Counted from the first letter of the stretch, positions 8,544 through 17,507 are shown. The stretch is DNA of 64,000 bases from JBQTKD01 sp052389435 (GCA_052389435.1 JBQTIB010000024.1:1-64000), one strand, 5' to 3'. The notes: generated by a model not told the origin, from the letters alone. Translations and numbers: made by a program.

Positions 8544-11165
8544 ATGCCGCAGCCGAGCACGGAGGCCACGCCAGCCATTCGCCTGCGCGGGGTCACCGTG
8601 TGCGGCCCGCCGCCGATCGGCCGGGTCCACATCCCGCTGACCGACCCCCTGCTGGCCCTCTACGGCCGCAACGGCGCCGGCAAGACGCGGCTGTTGAACG
8701 CGGTCATCGCCGCGCTCCGCGGCCAGCGTCTGGACGACAGTTGGGGCCTGGTCCACGTCGACGTCCTCGGCGCCGAGGTCGACATGGACGAACTCGGCGA
8801 CGCCTGGCGGATGGCGCTCGCCCGCGGCATGCGCGAACACCTCAACCGCCTGCGCGGCGACGTCGTCGCGCACTTCGCGCGGCGGCGCGACGAGGAGTTC
8901 GACGAGGGCGGCGGCGACGACTACGTCGAGGTCCTCGAGGACTTCCGCAGCTTCACCTCCGCCGTCGTGGAGGAGGCGCACAGCCCCGACGACATGCAGG
9001 AGTTGGTGATGGCCCACTTCGCGGCCCACGCCACCCTGTTCGACGACACCGAACCCACGGCCGAGGCCCTGCGCTTCCACGCACCGCTGATCGCCGAGGT
9101 CGCCGCCGGTGGGCACTTCGTGCTGCGCGCCACCGGCACCCGCACCGAGCCGCGCTGGGCCGTCTACGCCGCCGCATCGCCGACGGCCCCGGAGGCCGGA
9201 GCGGTGATCGCGCAGGACCGGGCGCGGCCCGAGCCGAACGAGGCCGACGAGGCAAATCCGAGCTGGCTGACCGCCGGCGGGGCGCCCGACCCCGGGCAGC
9301 CGTCGAACTCCGGATTCCCCTGGCGCGACCTGTCCGACGTCTCCGAGCCGTTCATCGGCGGCCGCGGGTATCCGAGTCCGGCGCGGCCCGTCGGCCCCGG
9401 CGACGTCGCCTCCGTGCCGTGGCCGGACTGGGCCTCGGTCCCGGTACTGGAGGTCGCGAGCATCTCGGCCGGGTTCGTCGCGATGGTCACCGACGAGACC
9501 ACCACCGACGACGTGGACCGCCTCACCCGCGAGTACATCCTGCGCGCCGCGGCGGGCAAGGTGCTCGCCTCCTTCGCCGCGGGCGGCGCGACGCTGCACC
9601 CCGACGTCGAGCCGCTGCTGAGTGCGCTGACGGCCAACGCGAGCCGGTTCCTGCACTACGTGTTTCCCGACGCCCCGAAGCTCGCCTTCGCCCCCGGCGA
9701 CCCGAACGCCTGGCTCGCCGGCCAGCTCCCGATTTGGATCGCGCACTTCCCCGACGGAACGTCGCTTCCGCTGCGGGCGCTGTCGACGGCGCAGAAGCGG
9801 TGGGCGTCCCTGTCCTGTGCGCTGGCCGTGTCGATGGCCTCCCGCGGCTCGCTGCCGGTGACCTTCCTGTGCGACGAACCCGAATCCGGCCTGCACCGCC
9901 GAGCCGAGGCCGAACTGCCCGACGCCCTCGTGCGGATCGCTCGGGAGTCCGGCGTGCGGATCGCGGTCGCAACGCACTCGCCCGCGCTGCTCGACCCGGG
10001 ACGGGCCTCGCTGGTGCACGTCGCACGACTCGGATCCGGCGCGGCCACCGCACAGCCGATGGACCTGGACCTGCGCGCCGAGATCGAGCGCGAGTCGATG
10101 AGTTCCCACCTGGGGCTGACGCCGGCGGACCTGCTGCAGATGGTCCGGTGCATCGTGATCGTGGAGGGCAAGCACGACGAGGTCGTTCTCGGCGGCCTGC
10201 TCGCCTCCGATCTCGACGCCTGGTCGGTGATCTACCCCGTCGGCGGCGCGAAGCAGATGGTCTCACTCGCGAACGCCGGCCTGCTCTGGGACTTCACCGA
10301 CGCCGCGATCGTGATCGTCGTCGACAACATCGCGCGCACCACGATCGCCCCGGTGTGGGACAAGGTGCAACGCCTCGTCGCGGCCGGGCGCACCGAAGCC
10401 GCGGTCCGCGCCCTGGTGCCGCTGGGCAAGCTTCCCGGTGCGGAGGCGCGATGGATGCAGAACCTGCTTACGCGGGCGATCCGGGCCCGGCGGGCCCACC
10501 GCATTCGACTGGAGACGCTGTCCGCCCCGGACGTGGTCTGCTACCTGCCGGCCGAGGAGTTCGTACCCGGCAAGAGCTGGGACGAGCTGTTGGGCGAGTG
10601 GCGCGAGTCGTTCGGGGACCGCGAAGCCACCAACGTCAAGGCGTTTCTGACGCAGCGTTACGGGGTCAACTTCAACACCGACATGATCGCCCGCATCGCG
10701 GTGAACGCCAAGCCCGACGCCGAACTGCGCGCGCTCGGCGGACGCATTCGGGAGCTAGCGGCCTTCGGGCCCTGGGCGCCGTCCGACGAACCGGGACAGG
10801 CGCGCCCGGACGCCGCTCCCGCGTCGGTTCCGTCGTCGGTTCCCGCGGGCGCCCCCGCGGCCCCTTCCGCCCCTTCCGCGGCCCCGTCCGCCCCTTCCGC
10901 GTCGGCTCCCGCGGCTTCGTCCATGCCGGCGTCGGGTTCCGCGGCTCCGTCCACGTCCACGTCGGCTCCCGCCGCTTCGTCCGAGCCCGCGCCGGATTAC
11001 CGGCCCGCCGCGCCGACCGCCCGGCCCGCTTCCGCCAGCGCGCGCCCGGCCGCCCCGCGCCCCGCCACTCCGCGCCCCGCCACTCCGCGGCCCGCCGCCG
11101 CGCGACCCAGCGCCCCGCGCCCCGACGCCCCGAAGCCGGAGCGTCCGCCGAAGGGTGACCTATAG
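8544..11165 (+). CDS. OLD-like AAA ATPase with C-terminal TOPRIM domain and Ala/Pro/Ser tail
   Basis: An 873-aa protein. Walker A (GRNGAGKT) is near residue 37, and Walker B (LCDEPESGLH) with an ABC-type D-loop region is near 450. These are followed by a TOPRIM-like segment starting VIVEGKHDE near 535, the layout of OLD-family nucleases and related ATP-dependent DNA enzymes. The last 125 residues are almost purely Ala, Pro and Ser. OLD proteins act in phage defence or DNA repair; here no Gabija-type helicase partner is adjacent, so the role is open. A TAGATT -10 box seven bases before the ATG suggests a leaderless message. Confidence 0.8.
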   Translation: MPQPSTEATPAIRLRGVTVCGPPPIGRVHIPLTDPLLALYGRNGAGKTRLLNAVIAALRGQRLDDSWGLVHVDVLGAEVDMDELGDAWRMALARGMREHLNRLRGDVVAHFARRRDEEFDEGGGDDYVEVLEDFRSFTSAVVEEAHSPDDMQELVMAHFAAHATLFDDTEPTAEALRFHAPLIAEVAAGGHFVLRATGTRTEPRWAVYAAASPTAPEAGAVIAQDRARPEPNEADEANPSWLTAGGAPDPGQPSNSGFPWRDLSDVSEPFIGGRGYPSPARPVGPGDVASVPWPDWASVPVLEVASISAGFVAMVTDETTTDDVDRLTREYILRAAAGKVLASFAAGGATLHPDVEPLLSALTANASRFLHYVFPDAPKLAFAPGDPNAWLAGQLPIWIAHFPDGTSLPLRALSTAQKRWASLSCALAVSMASRGSLPVTFLCDEPESGLHRRAEAELPDALVRIARESGVRIAVATHSPALLDPGRASLVHVARLGSGAATAQPMDLDLRAEIERESMSSHLGLTPADLLQMVRCIVIVEGKHDEVVLGGLLASDLDAWSVIYPVGGAKQMVSLANAGLLWDFTDAAIVIVVDNIARTTIAPVWDKVQRLVAAGRTEAAVRALVPLGKLPGAEARWMQNLLTRAIRARRAHRIRLETLSAPDVVCYLPAEEFVPGKSWDELLGEWRESFGDREATNVKAFLTQRYGVNFNTDMIARIAVNAKPDAELRALGGRIRELAAFGPWAPSDEPGQARPDAAPASVPSSVPAGAPAAPSAPSAAPSAPSASAPAASSMPASGSAAPSTSTSAPAASSEPAPDYRPAAPTARPASASARPAAPRPATPRPATPRPAAARPSAPRPDAPKPERPPKGDL

Positions 11166-11318
11166 ACACGCTCGAGCGGACGTCGGGCGGCCGCGCCTGG
11201 TGTCTTTCGGCGCGTCCGCTCAAGGGTGAGCTATGGGTCACGGTTGAGCGGACGCCTTGAGGGGAAGCGCGTGGCGTCCGCCGAAGGGTGAGCTATAGGT
11301 CACGCTCGAGCGGACGTC
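11141..11318. repeat. Three tandem dyad repeats after the ATPase gene
   Basis: Three copies of a roughly 43-bp unit occupy 11141-11184, 11212-11254 and 11274-11318. Each has outer arms CGTCCG...CGGACG and an inner GTGA...TCAC-type dyad around CTATAG or CTATGG. Copy 1 overlaps the ATPase stop codon. The copies are spaced 71 and 62 bases apart. They could be stacked terminators, RNA processing signals or a repeated protein-binding site; there is no U-tract. Confidence 0.7.
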
Positions 11319-11351
11319 GTGGGCTCGAGTTGTCGGGGGAGGGGCGCCTCG

Positions 11352-12566
11352 TCAGCCGAAGACGGACACCTCGCGGAGGCTGGTGAAGAAACCGCCGGTG
11401 GCGGTGCGGATTTTGACGTAGCGGACCGGTGCGCCGGACAGCGGCTGGACGTAGAAGCCGGACGTGCCGGAGTTTCCCGGCGCGGGGAGGTCGCGGTACC
11501 GCCTGCCGTCCGAACTCACCGTGACGGTGCAGGTGAAACCGCAGCCCCGCACGACGATCAGACGCGCGGCGACGGACTTGGGCAGGGTGACGAGGATGTC
11601 GCGCTGGTCCTTCTGCGCGGTGCCCTTGCAGGGTCCGTCGGCGCAGCGGGGGTCGTCGTCCGGTCGCCAGGATTCGCCGAGCACGCCGTCGGTCAGCCCG
11701 CAGATCTTCTGTCGCAGCTGTTTGCCGCGGCTGTCGGTCACCGAGCAGGCCGCGTCTCGGCTGGCGGGGACGACGTCACCGGCCAGGACGCCGGTTGCGG
11801 TGATGCGTCCGTCGCGGTCGCCGACGCGTGCGGCCTGGCTCACGTCGAGAAGCAGGCGGCTGTCCTCGGCCAGGCGTAGGTCGAACGGAAGCGTGACGTC
11901 CGTGCCGGTGAGGTCGGTCGTGGAACGCGAGACGTCGCCCTCGCCGGTCAGCTGACTGATCGTCAGCTTGCTCGCGCCGATGGCCTTCGCGCCCTCGAGG
12001 GCAGGCATGACGACGTCGAGCCGGGTGCCCTTTCGCTTCAGCTCGAGCGCGGTCGAGGCGACGGGAACGTCGATCGCGGCGCCACCGGCGTCCTTCTTCG
12101 GCAGGAGCAGCGTGGTGCCGACGCGGGTGCCGTCGGCGACGTCGCCGACGCTCGCCACCGCGGTGATCGCGGCGCCCACCGCAGCGGCGCCGTTGTTCTT
12201 GGGCAGCGGTACGGCGAAGGTGCCGTCCTTCGCGCTGACGCCCTCCTTGCGGGGAGCCCGGCAGCCCTGCGAGGTGAACAGGCACGTCGTGCCGAGGCTC
12301 GCCGCGGCGCCGGCGGCGATCTGACCGCGTTCGGCCTTGCTGCGCAGCAGGGTGACCACGACGGCGGCGCCCGGCACGACCTCGCCCGCCCGGTTCCGCA
12401 CGGTGCCGGTGAACGCGGGTCCGTCGACGGCCGCGGCGGTGTCGGGAAGGGAGGCCGGGTCGGACGGGACCACGTTCCCCGCGCCGCCGGTCGAATCGGC
12501 GCACGAGGCGAGCAGGACGGCGGCCGTCGCGAAAGCGGCTATGCGACGCAATCCGGGCACGCGCAC
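11352..12566 (-). CDS. Lipoprotein with C-terminal discoidin-like (F5/8 type C) domain
   Basis: A 404-residue exported protein with a signal peptide ending in the lipobox LLASC at residue 21. The mid region looks like beta-sandwich modules. The end, with WRPDDDPRC and the sequence VRYVKIRT, resembles an F5/8-type C (discoidin) carbohydrate-binding fold with paired cysteines. It is probably a surface lipoprotein that binds glycan. An alternative GTG at 12560 is attractive because TAGTCT lies six bases upstream of it, the spacing of a leaderless actinobacterial promoter. Confidence 0.75.
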   Translation of the reverse strand: MRVPGLRRIAAFATAAVLLASCADSTGGAGNVVPSDPASLPDTAAAVDGPAFTGTVRNRAGEVVPGAAVVVTLLRSKAERGQIAAGAAASLGTTCLFTSQGCRAPRKEGVSAKDGTFAVPLPKNNGAAAVGAAITAVASVGDVADGTRVGTTLLLPKKDAGGAAIDVPVASTALELKRKGTRLDVVMPALEGAKAIGASKLTISQLTGEGDVSRSTTDLTGTDVTLPFDLRLAEDSRLLLDVSQAARVGDRDGRITATGVLAGDVVPASRDAACSVTDSRGKQLRQKICGLTDGVLGESWRPDDDPRCADGPCKGTAQKDQRDILVTLPKSVAARLIVVRGCGFTCTVTVSSDGRRYRDLPAPGNSGTSGFYVQPLSGAPVRYVKIRTATGGFFTSLREVSVFG

Positions 12567-12599
12567 AGACTAGGGGCGCCGCGCGCCTACCGTTGAGGC

Positions 12600-13081
12600 G
12601 TGCGCGCTCGTGGACTGTCGATCGTCGGCCTCGCCGTGGTCGGCGCCGGCGGGTGCGACGCGGCCTCGCGGGCCGACGGCGCGAGCGGCCTCGCCGCCGT
12701 GGGGCGGGCGGTCCCGGGGCTCGAATTCTCCGACCTCACGCCCGAACAGCGAATCGCGCTGGCGGACGAACAGCTGCCGCCGCGGTCGGGGTCGCTGCTG
12801 CGCGTCTGCGTCTTCGGTACCGGCCAGGGCGGCACCGTCGTCGTCGACGGCCTGCGGGCGTGTCCACGGAGCCCGCGCCGGACCTGTGCGAGTGGCGAAC
12901 CGTTCCGATGGGCACCTACCGGATCACGCCGGAGCTTCCGTGTCCGGTCTCGTCGGCGAGCGTGCAACGCAACGGGGGCCAGCCGAGGCGGGTGGCGCGT
13001 CCGGTTGTTCTTCCGTTGGAGGTGCCGGTCGGCGAGCTGGAGCGGGTCTTCGTCGACGTGTGCGCGAAGTGCGCAGGCTGA
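12600..13081 (+). pseudogene. Small lipoprotein, paralog 1 of 3, with apparent frameshift
   Basis: The reading frame opens at GTG 12600 with a signal peptide and lipobox-like AGGC, and is coherent to about LRAC near 12863. The family-like continuation (STEPAPDLCEW onward, ending CAKC) is in another frame and stops at 13081. One missing base near 12855-12870 would restore a roughly 160-aa lipoprotein. The C-terminal pattern (GTYRI, paired Cys, basic-G-Q turn, VFVDVCAKC) matches the next gene. A TACCGT box six bases before the GTG suggests a leaderless start. A sequencing error is the alternative to true decay. Confidence 0.55.
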
Positions 13082-13083
13082 GG

Positions 13084-13644
13084 GTGTCTCCTTCGGTCGG
13101 CGCGGCTGCCTGTCGTGGTCGGGTGCGGCCCGCGCGGGCGTTGATCTCCGTGGCCCTCCTACTGCCGGCGCTCGCCGCGTGCGGTGGCGACGAGCCCGAC
13201 GTCACCTACGAGGTCCTGCGCCGAGACTCGCCGCCGGCCCCTGCCGCGATCTCGCCCACGTTCTCCCCTACGACCCGGGCGAGCGCGGCGCTGGGGAGCG
13301 ACGGGCGGTTGAAGGTCTGCGTCAAGAACACGAACTTCAGGATCGACGACACGGTCTCGGCGAGCGGCCCGGTCAGCCGCACGGCGAAGCTCGAGGCCGG
13401 AACGCAGTTCGGGGCGGAGGCGTGCACCGACGCGTGGGAGGTGCCGGCCGGCCTCTATCGCGTGCTCGTGACGCGGGAGGAGAGCAGCTGTCTGAACAAC
13501 CGGCTCACGGTGCGTCGCGACGGACGCCAGGTGTTCGGCAAGGGCGGCGAGCCGGGCGGGGCCGAACGCTTCCTGCCGTACGAGGCGAAGGTGGGGAAGG
13601 GCGAAAGCGTCGAACTCGAAGTGGTCACGTCCTGCGAGCCGTGA
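13084..13644 (+). CDS. Small lipoprotein, paralog 2 of 3 (intact)
   Basis: About 186 aa with a signal peptide and lipobox LAAC near residue 38, then a Thr/Pro/Ser-rich linker and a compact C-terminal domain of about 110 residues. The domain carries cysteines in KVCVKNTNF, GAEACTDAW, ESSCLNN and VTSCEP, probably two disulfides. I do not recognise the family. A GTG at 13123 is a possible later start. Three bases separate it from the stop of paralog 1, so they are likely one transcript. Confidence 0.65.
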   Translation: MSPSVGAAACRGRVRPARALISVALLLPALAACGGDEPDVTYEVLRRDSPPAPAAISPTFSPTTRASAALGSDGRLKVCVKNTNFRIDDTVSASGPVSRTAKLEAGTQFGAEACTDAWEVPAGLYRVLVTREESSCLNNRLTVRRDGRQVFGKGGEPGGAERFLPYEAKVGKGESVELEVVTSCEP

Positions 13645-13655
13645 GCGTTCCGTAA

Positions 13656-13868
13656 GTGGCACGGCGTAGGGCTCGAAAGGACCGGACCCGATGGAGCGAG
13701 ACCGGCGCCCGGGACGGCGGATGCATGGTCTTCACGGCGGTGCTGAGTCGCAACGGCAAGCAGGTCTCCGGGGTCGAGGACGACGTGGAGTACGTCGATC
13801 CGTACCGGGTGACCGTCCGCGCAAGGGCGAAGGTGGGGGTCGAGTTCGAGACCGGTTGCGAACCCTGA
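13656..13868 (+). pseudogene. C-terminal remnant of the same small lipoprotein family (paralog 3)
   Basis: Seventy in-frame residues whose last 45 align with the C-terminus of the preceding lipoprotein: a Cys followed by a strand, the turn RNGKQV (compare RDGRQV) and the ending VEFETGCEP (compare LEVVTSCEP). No signal peptide or N-terminal half remains. It starts 11 bases after the intact paralog and looks like the stub of a tandem duplication. Confidence 0.55.
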
Positions 13869-13944
13869 CGGTTGGTCAGCTGTTCGTTCTTCCGCGGGTG
13901 GGTACCCCTCAGTGGAACGCACCGTTCGAACTTGGAGGTTCACC

Positions 13945-14400
13945 GTGGTCGATCCGATTCCCGCCGGTTACCCGCAGGTCATCCCGTATCTGACGGTCGA
14001 GGGCGCCGCGGCGGCCATCGACTTCTACGTCGCGGTGCTCGGCGCGAAGGAACGGATGCGGATGCCCGCGCCGGGTGGGACCGTCGGGCACGCCGAGGTC
14101 GAGATCGGCGATTCGCTGATCATGCTGGCGGACTCCTCCGACATGAGCGGCCCGTCGCCGAAGAAGCTGGGCGGATCGCCCGTCGCCGTCATGGTCTACG
14201 TCCCGGACGTCGACGCCACGTACGCGCGCGCGCTGGCCGAGGGCGCGACCTCCGTGTCGGAGCCGTCGAACCAGTTCTACGGGGACCGCTCCGCGGGCTT
14301 TCTGGACCCGTTCGGTCATCGCTGGCACATCGCCTCGCACGTCGAGGACGTCTCCGAGGAGGAGATGGGCAGGCGCATGAAGGAGATGACGGGCGGCTGA
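13945..14400 (+). CDS. VOC family (glyoxalase/bleomycin-resistance fold) protein, PhnB-like
   Basis: A 151-aa protein with the two-module beta-alpha-beta-beta-beta fold of the vicinal oxygen chelate superfamily. PYLTVEGAAAAIDFY opens module 1 and MVYVPDVDATYARA opens module 2, ending in FLDPFGHRWHIA. The PhnB-like subgroup is mostly of unknown substrate. The GTG start is set by a strong GGAGG 6 bases upstream (13934-13938). Confidence 0.85.
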   Translation: MVDPIPAGYPQVIPYLTVEGAAAAIDFYVAVLGAKERMRMPAPGGTVGHAEVEIGDSLIMLADSSDMSGPSPKKLGGSPVAVMVYVPDVDATYARALAEGATSVSEPSNQFYGDRSAGFLDPFGHRWHIASHVEDVSEEEMGRRMKEMTGG

Positions 14401-14453
14401 GCGGTTGGTCCGCGGGCCCAACGAACTTGGGCTCCGGGCCTATGGAACGCCGT

Positions 14454-14469
14454 GCTACTCGCGGGTAGC
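14454..14469. promoter_or_regulatory. Operator-like dyad before acyl-CoA dehydrogenase
   Basis: Perfect dyad GCTAC-TCGCGG-GTAGC. The right arm merges with a TAGCAT -10 box that lies six bases before the ATG, so a bound repressor would cover the promoter. A near match precedes the hydrolase at 16635-16656. TetR-type regulators of fatty-acid catabolism often use such sites (inference). Confidence 0.55.
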
Positions 14470-14477
14470 ATCGGCGC

Positions 14478-15632
14478 ATGCAGCGGACCATCTTCGAAAC
14501 CGAGCACGAGCAGTTCCGGGCCACCTGCCGGGAGTTCCTCGCGCGCCACGTCACTCCGCACCACGACCAGTGGGAGGCGGACGGTCTCGTCGACCGCCAG
14601 GTCTACGTCGAGGCGGCCAAGCAGGGCGTGCTCGGGTTCAACGTGCCCGAGGAGTTCGGCGGGGGTGGCGTGCAGGACGACTGGCGCTTCAACGCGATCC
14701 TCGGCGAGGAGTCCTGCCGCGCGTTCGCGCTCGGCCCGATGTTCAACCTCCAGGCAGACGTTCTCGCGCCGTACCTGCTCAAGCAGACCAACGACGAGCA
14801 GAAGGCCCGCTGGCTTCCGCCGTTCGCGCGCGGGGAGCTCATCGTCGCGATCGGCATGACCGAGCCGAACACCGGCAGCGACCTGCAGGGCATTCGCACC
14901 AAGGCGGTCCGCGACGGCGACGACTGGATTCTGTCCGGCTCCAAGACCTTCATCTCCTCCGGCATCCTCGCCGACCTCGTTCTCGTCGTCGCGCGGACCA
15001 ACCCGGACGTGCCCGCCCACAAGGGATTGACCCTGCTCGCGGTCGAGCGCGGGATGCCCGGCTTCGAGCGCGGCCGCAAGCTCGACAAGATCGGCCTGCG
15101 CGCCTCCGACACCGCGGAGCTGCACTTCGACGAGGTGCGCGTCCCGGCCGAGAACGTCGTCGGCGGCGAGGGTCGCGGGTTCGCGGCGCTCATGTCGAAC
15201 CTGCCCGAGGAGCGGATGTCGATCGCCGTCGGCGCAGTCGCCGGCGCGCGTCGCGTCCTCGAGCTCACGGTCGAGTACGTGAAGTCGCGGACCGCGTTCG
15301 GCAAGCCGATCGGCTCGTTCCAGAACAGCCGCTTCGTGCTCGCCGAACTGCAGACCGAGCTCGACATCGCGACCGTCTACGTCGACCGCTGCGTCGCGGA
15401 GATCGTCGCCGGGAAGCTCACCGACGTCGAGGCCGCCAAGGCCAAGTGGTGGACGACCGAGCTGCAGCAGAAGGTCGTCACCCAGTGCCTGCAGCTGCAC
15501 GGCGGGTACGGCTTCATGAGCGAGTACCCCGTCGCGAAGGCGTTCCTGGACGCCCGCGTGCAGACGATCTACGGCGGCACGACCGAGATCATGAAGGAGA
15601 TCGTCGGCCGCTCGATGGGCTTGGGCGACTAG
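14478..15632 (+). CDS. Acyl-CoA dehydrogenase
   Basis: A 384-aa FAD enzyme of normal family length. It has the signature IGMTEPNTGSDL for FAD/substrate binding, SGSKTFIS, RMSIAVGAV, and the C-terminal QLHGGYGFMSEYP followed by QTIYGGTTEIMKEI, which spans the region of the catalytic base. It catalyses alpha,beta-dehydrogenation of acyl-CoA thioesters in beta-oxidation or branched-chain degradation; chain specificity cannot be read. TAGCAT precedes the ATG by six bases, suggesting a leaderless mRNA under the dyad at 14454. Confidence 0.95.
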   Translation: MQRTIFETEHEQFRATCREFLARHVTPHHDQWEADGLVDRQVYVEAAKQGVLGFNVPEEFGGGGVQDDWRFNAILGEESCRAFALGPMFNLQADVLAPYLLKQTNDEQKARWLPPFARGELIVAIGMTEPNTGSDLQGIRTKAVRDGDDWILSGSKTFISSGILADLVLVVARTNPDVPAHKGLTLLAVERGMPGFERGRKLDKIGLRASDTAELHFDEVRVPAENVVGGEGRGFAALMSNLPEERMSIAVGAVAGARRVLELTVEYVKSRTAFGKPIGSFQNSRFVLAELQTELDIATVYVDRCVAEIVAGKLTDVEAAKAKWWTTELQQKVVTQCLQLHGGYGFMSEYPVAKAFLDARVQTIYGGTTEIMKEIVGRSMGLGD

Positions 15633-15767
15633 CCCGAACTGCTCCGCGGGGTGGCGTGCCACGCCCTCGCGCGGAAGGCCTGCAGCGCCCGGGTTGCCGA
15701 CATCTGCGGGCGGGTCGGGGTATGGGCGGCCGGCGATGGCCCGACGCGCCGGCAGAGGACGCGTGCC

Positions 15768-16619
15768 CTAGGCGGGCAGGCGGTTCACGAAGTCCAGGAC
15801 CGCGCCGACGAAGGCGTCGTTGTCGTCGGCCGCGGCGGTGTGGGCGGCTCCCCCGAGGTCGACGACCTGCAGGCTGGGCACCAGCATGCGGAATTCGGCG
15901 ATGCCCTCGTCGTCGACGACGTCGGAGAGCGCGCCGCGGATGAGCATGATCGGGGCCAGGGTGCGGGCTGCGGCCTCCTCGAGTTCGCGCCGGCGGCCGT
16001 TCACGTCGATCTGACGGCCGTGCACCATGCGCGGGTCCCAGTGCCAGACCCAGCGGCCGTCGGCGCGCTGGCGCAGGTTGCGGCGCAGGCCGGGGGAAAC
16101 GCCGGTCCGCCGGCGGTGCGGCAGGTAGGCGGAGATGGCCTCGGCGGCCGCCTCGAGGTCGGCGAAGCCGTCGGGGGCCGAACGCATGAAGTCGATGACC
16201 CGCTCGGCGCCCGCGACGCGCAGGCGCGGCACGACGTCGACGAGCACGACGCCGGCGACCGCAGGGCCGAGGCTCGGTGCGGCGAGCAGCGACGCCCAGC
16301 CGCCCATGCTCGCGCCGACCAGGACCACGGGCTGCGGGCCGAGCGCCCGGGCGGCTTCGCGCAGATCGGCGGCGTAGTCGACGGGGTCGTAGGCACCGTC
16401 GTCGGACCAGTCGCTGTCGCCGTGGCCGCGCAGGTCCACCGCGACCGCGCGGGCGCCGTGGTCGGCGAGGGCCTGGACGGCGCGGCCCCAGGAGCCGCGG
16501 GTCTGCCCGCCGCCGTGCACGAGCAGGACCGGGCGCCCACCCACGGGTCCGGCGGCCTCGGCGCGCAGCGTCAGGCCGTGGCCCGGCAGGTCCAGCAATT
16601 CCGGTTCGAGCACGTCCAC
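15768..16619 (-). CDS. Alpha/beta hydrolase
   Basis: About 283 aa with the alpha/beta-hydrolase layout: oxyanion loop LLVHGGGQTRGSW near residue 32, nucleophile elbow GASMGGW near 102, an Asp-containing RGALSDVV region and the final His in GGAAHTA. It is likely an esterase or lipase-like hydrolase; substrate unknown. The GTG at 16619 is chosen because GAGGGAGG lies just upstream and the operator-like dyad at 16635-16656 would otherwise be inside the coding sequence. Confidence 0.85.
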   Translation of the reverse strand: MDVLEPELLDLPGHGLTLRAEAAGPVGGRPVLLVHGGGQTRGSWGRAVQALADHGARAVAVDLRGHGDSDWSDDGAYDPVDYAADLREAARALGPQPVVLVGASMGGWASLLAAPSLGPAVAGVVLVDVVPRLRVAGAERVIDFMRSAPDGFADLEAAAEAISAYLPHRRRTGVSPGLRRNLRQRADGRWVWHWDPRMVHGRQIDVNGRRRELEEAAARTLAPIMLIRGALSDVVDDEGIAEFRMLVPSLQVVDLGGAAHTAAADDNDAFVGAVLDFVNRLPA

Positions 16620-16634
16620 GGCGGACCCTCCCTC

Positions 16635-16656
16635 GTTGCTACTCCAGGGTAACAAC
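16635..16656. promoter_or_regulatory. Operator-like dyad before alpha/beta hydrolase
   Basis: Arms GTTGCTAC and GTAACAAC (one mismatch) flank the 6-base spacer TCCAGG. The core GCTACTCNNNGGGTANC is shared with the dyad before the acyl-CoA dehydrogenase. It sits 16 bases upstream of the GTG start on the minus strand, beside the ribosome-binding site. Confidence 0.5.
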
Positions 16657-16713
16657 CGGGGGTACTGCGCCATTCCGTCGGTTCGCGCATTCCGCCGACG
16701 CCGGATTCGGGAT

Positions 16714-17412
16714 CTACGCGGGGAACGTCGCGGTCGCCCAAGTCAGGAGCAGGTCGACGTACCGCGCCCGGAGTTCGGGGGTGGCGAGGTGGTGCGGAGC
16801 CTCGCGCAGGGTGGAGTGGCTGAGCCGCTCCGGCGGCACGGAGCCGACGTAGGCCGCGACGGTCTCTGGCGGGATCACGGTGTCGGAGTCCGCGTCGACG
16901 ATCTGGACCGGGCCCGCGTAGCCGCGCAGCGCGCGCAGGGCGACGCTGTCCGCCGGGCGCAGGTCCTCGGGCTTGCGCACGGTCGGGCCGATGCGGGGCA
17001 GGAACGGTTCGGCGAGGCCGTCGTCGACGAAGTTCGCCGGCACCCGTAGGGAAAGTCCCGCCACCGCGCACCGATCCAGTGCCAGCAGACTGAGGTAGGC
17101 CCCGAAGCTCGCGCCGACGAAGCCGATCGGCGTGCCCGGCAGTCGACCGCGGAGCCAGGCGTAGACGGTGACGAGGTCGTTGGCCCAGTCCGCGCGCGAC
17201 GCGAGCGCCAGGATGCCGGTGCTGCGGGCGTGCCCGCGCAGGTCGTAGGCCACCGTCGGGAAGCCCGCGGCCGCGAGCGCCGCGGGGATGTCGGCCGGTG
17301 CCTGACTGCCCCAGCCGTGGCTCACGACGAACGCCGCGGGCGCCGGACGGGGCGCGGGATAGAACTCGCCGACCAGGCGCGCGTCTGCGGAGTGGATCAG
17401 GACCGACTGCAC
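16714..17412 (-). CDS. Alpha/beta hydrolase (dienelactone-hydrolase-like / peptidase S9-like)
   Basis: About 232 aa with the hydrolase landmarks SHGWGSQAP (oxyanion turn), nucleophile elbow FVGASFGAYLS, the acid in IVDADSDTVIPP and the His in TLREAPHH. The fold and strand order fit a small cytoplasmic alpha/beta hydrolase. GTG 17412 is preferred; a longer frame upstream to 17502 has no family character. It shares orientation with the previous hydrolase, and the 94-base gap contains the dyad described above. Confidence 0.8.
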   Translation of the reverse strand: MQSVLIHSADARLVGEFYPAPRPAPAAFVVSHGWGSQAPADIPAALAAAGFPTVAYDLRGHARSTGILALASRADWANDLVTVYAWLRGRLPGTPIGFVGASFGAYLSLLALDRCAVAGLSLRVPANFVDDGLAEPFLPRIGPTVRKPEDLRPADSVALRALRGYAGPVQIVDADSDTVIPPETVAAYVGSVPPERLSHSTLREAPHHLATPELRARYVDLLLTWATATFPA

Positions 17413-17507
17413 GCTCCGATCCAACCGGATCCCTGCCAGGCTTCCTGCGCAACCTCCACCGTGTCGCCCAGTACCCTCGAGTCCGGCGACCCACGTCGCC
17501 ACGCTCT

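Noticed and set aside
8544..11165. Calling the OLD-like ATPase a Gabija defence system.
   Set aside because: No UvrD-like helicase partner follows; the next plus-strand genes are small lipoproteins.
11141..11318. Possible CRISPR array.
   Set aside because: Only three units, spacers of unequal length (about 20-27 bases) and internal dyads covering the whole repeat, with no cas genes.
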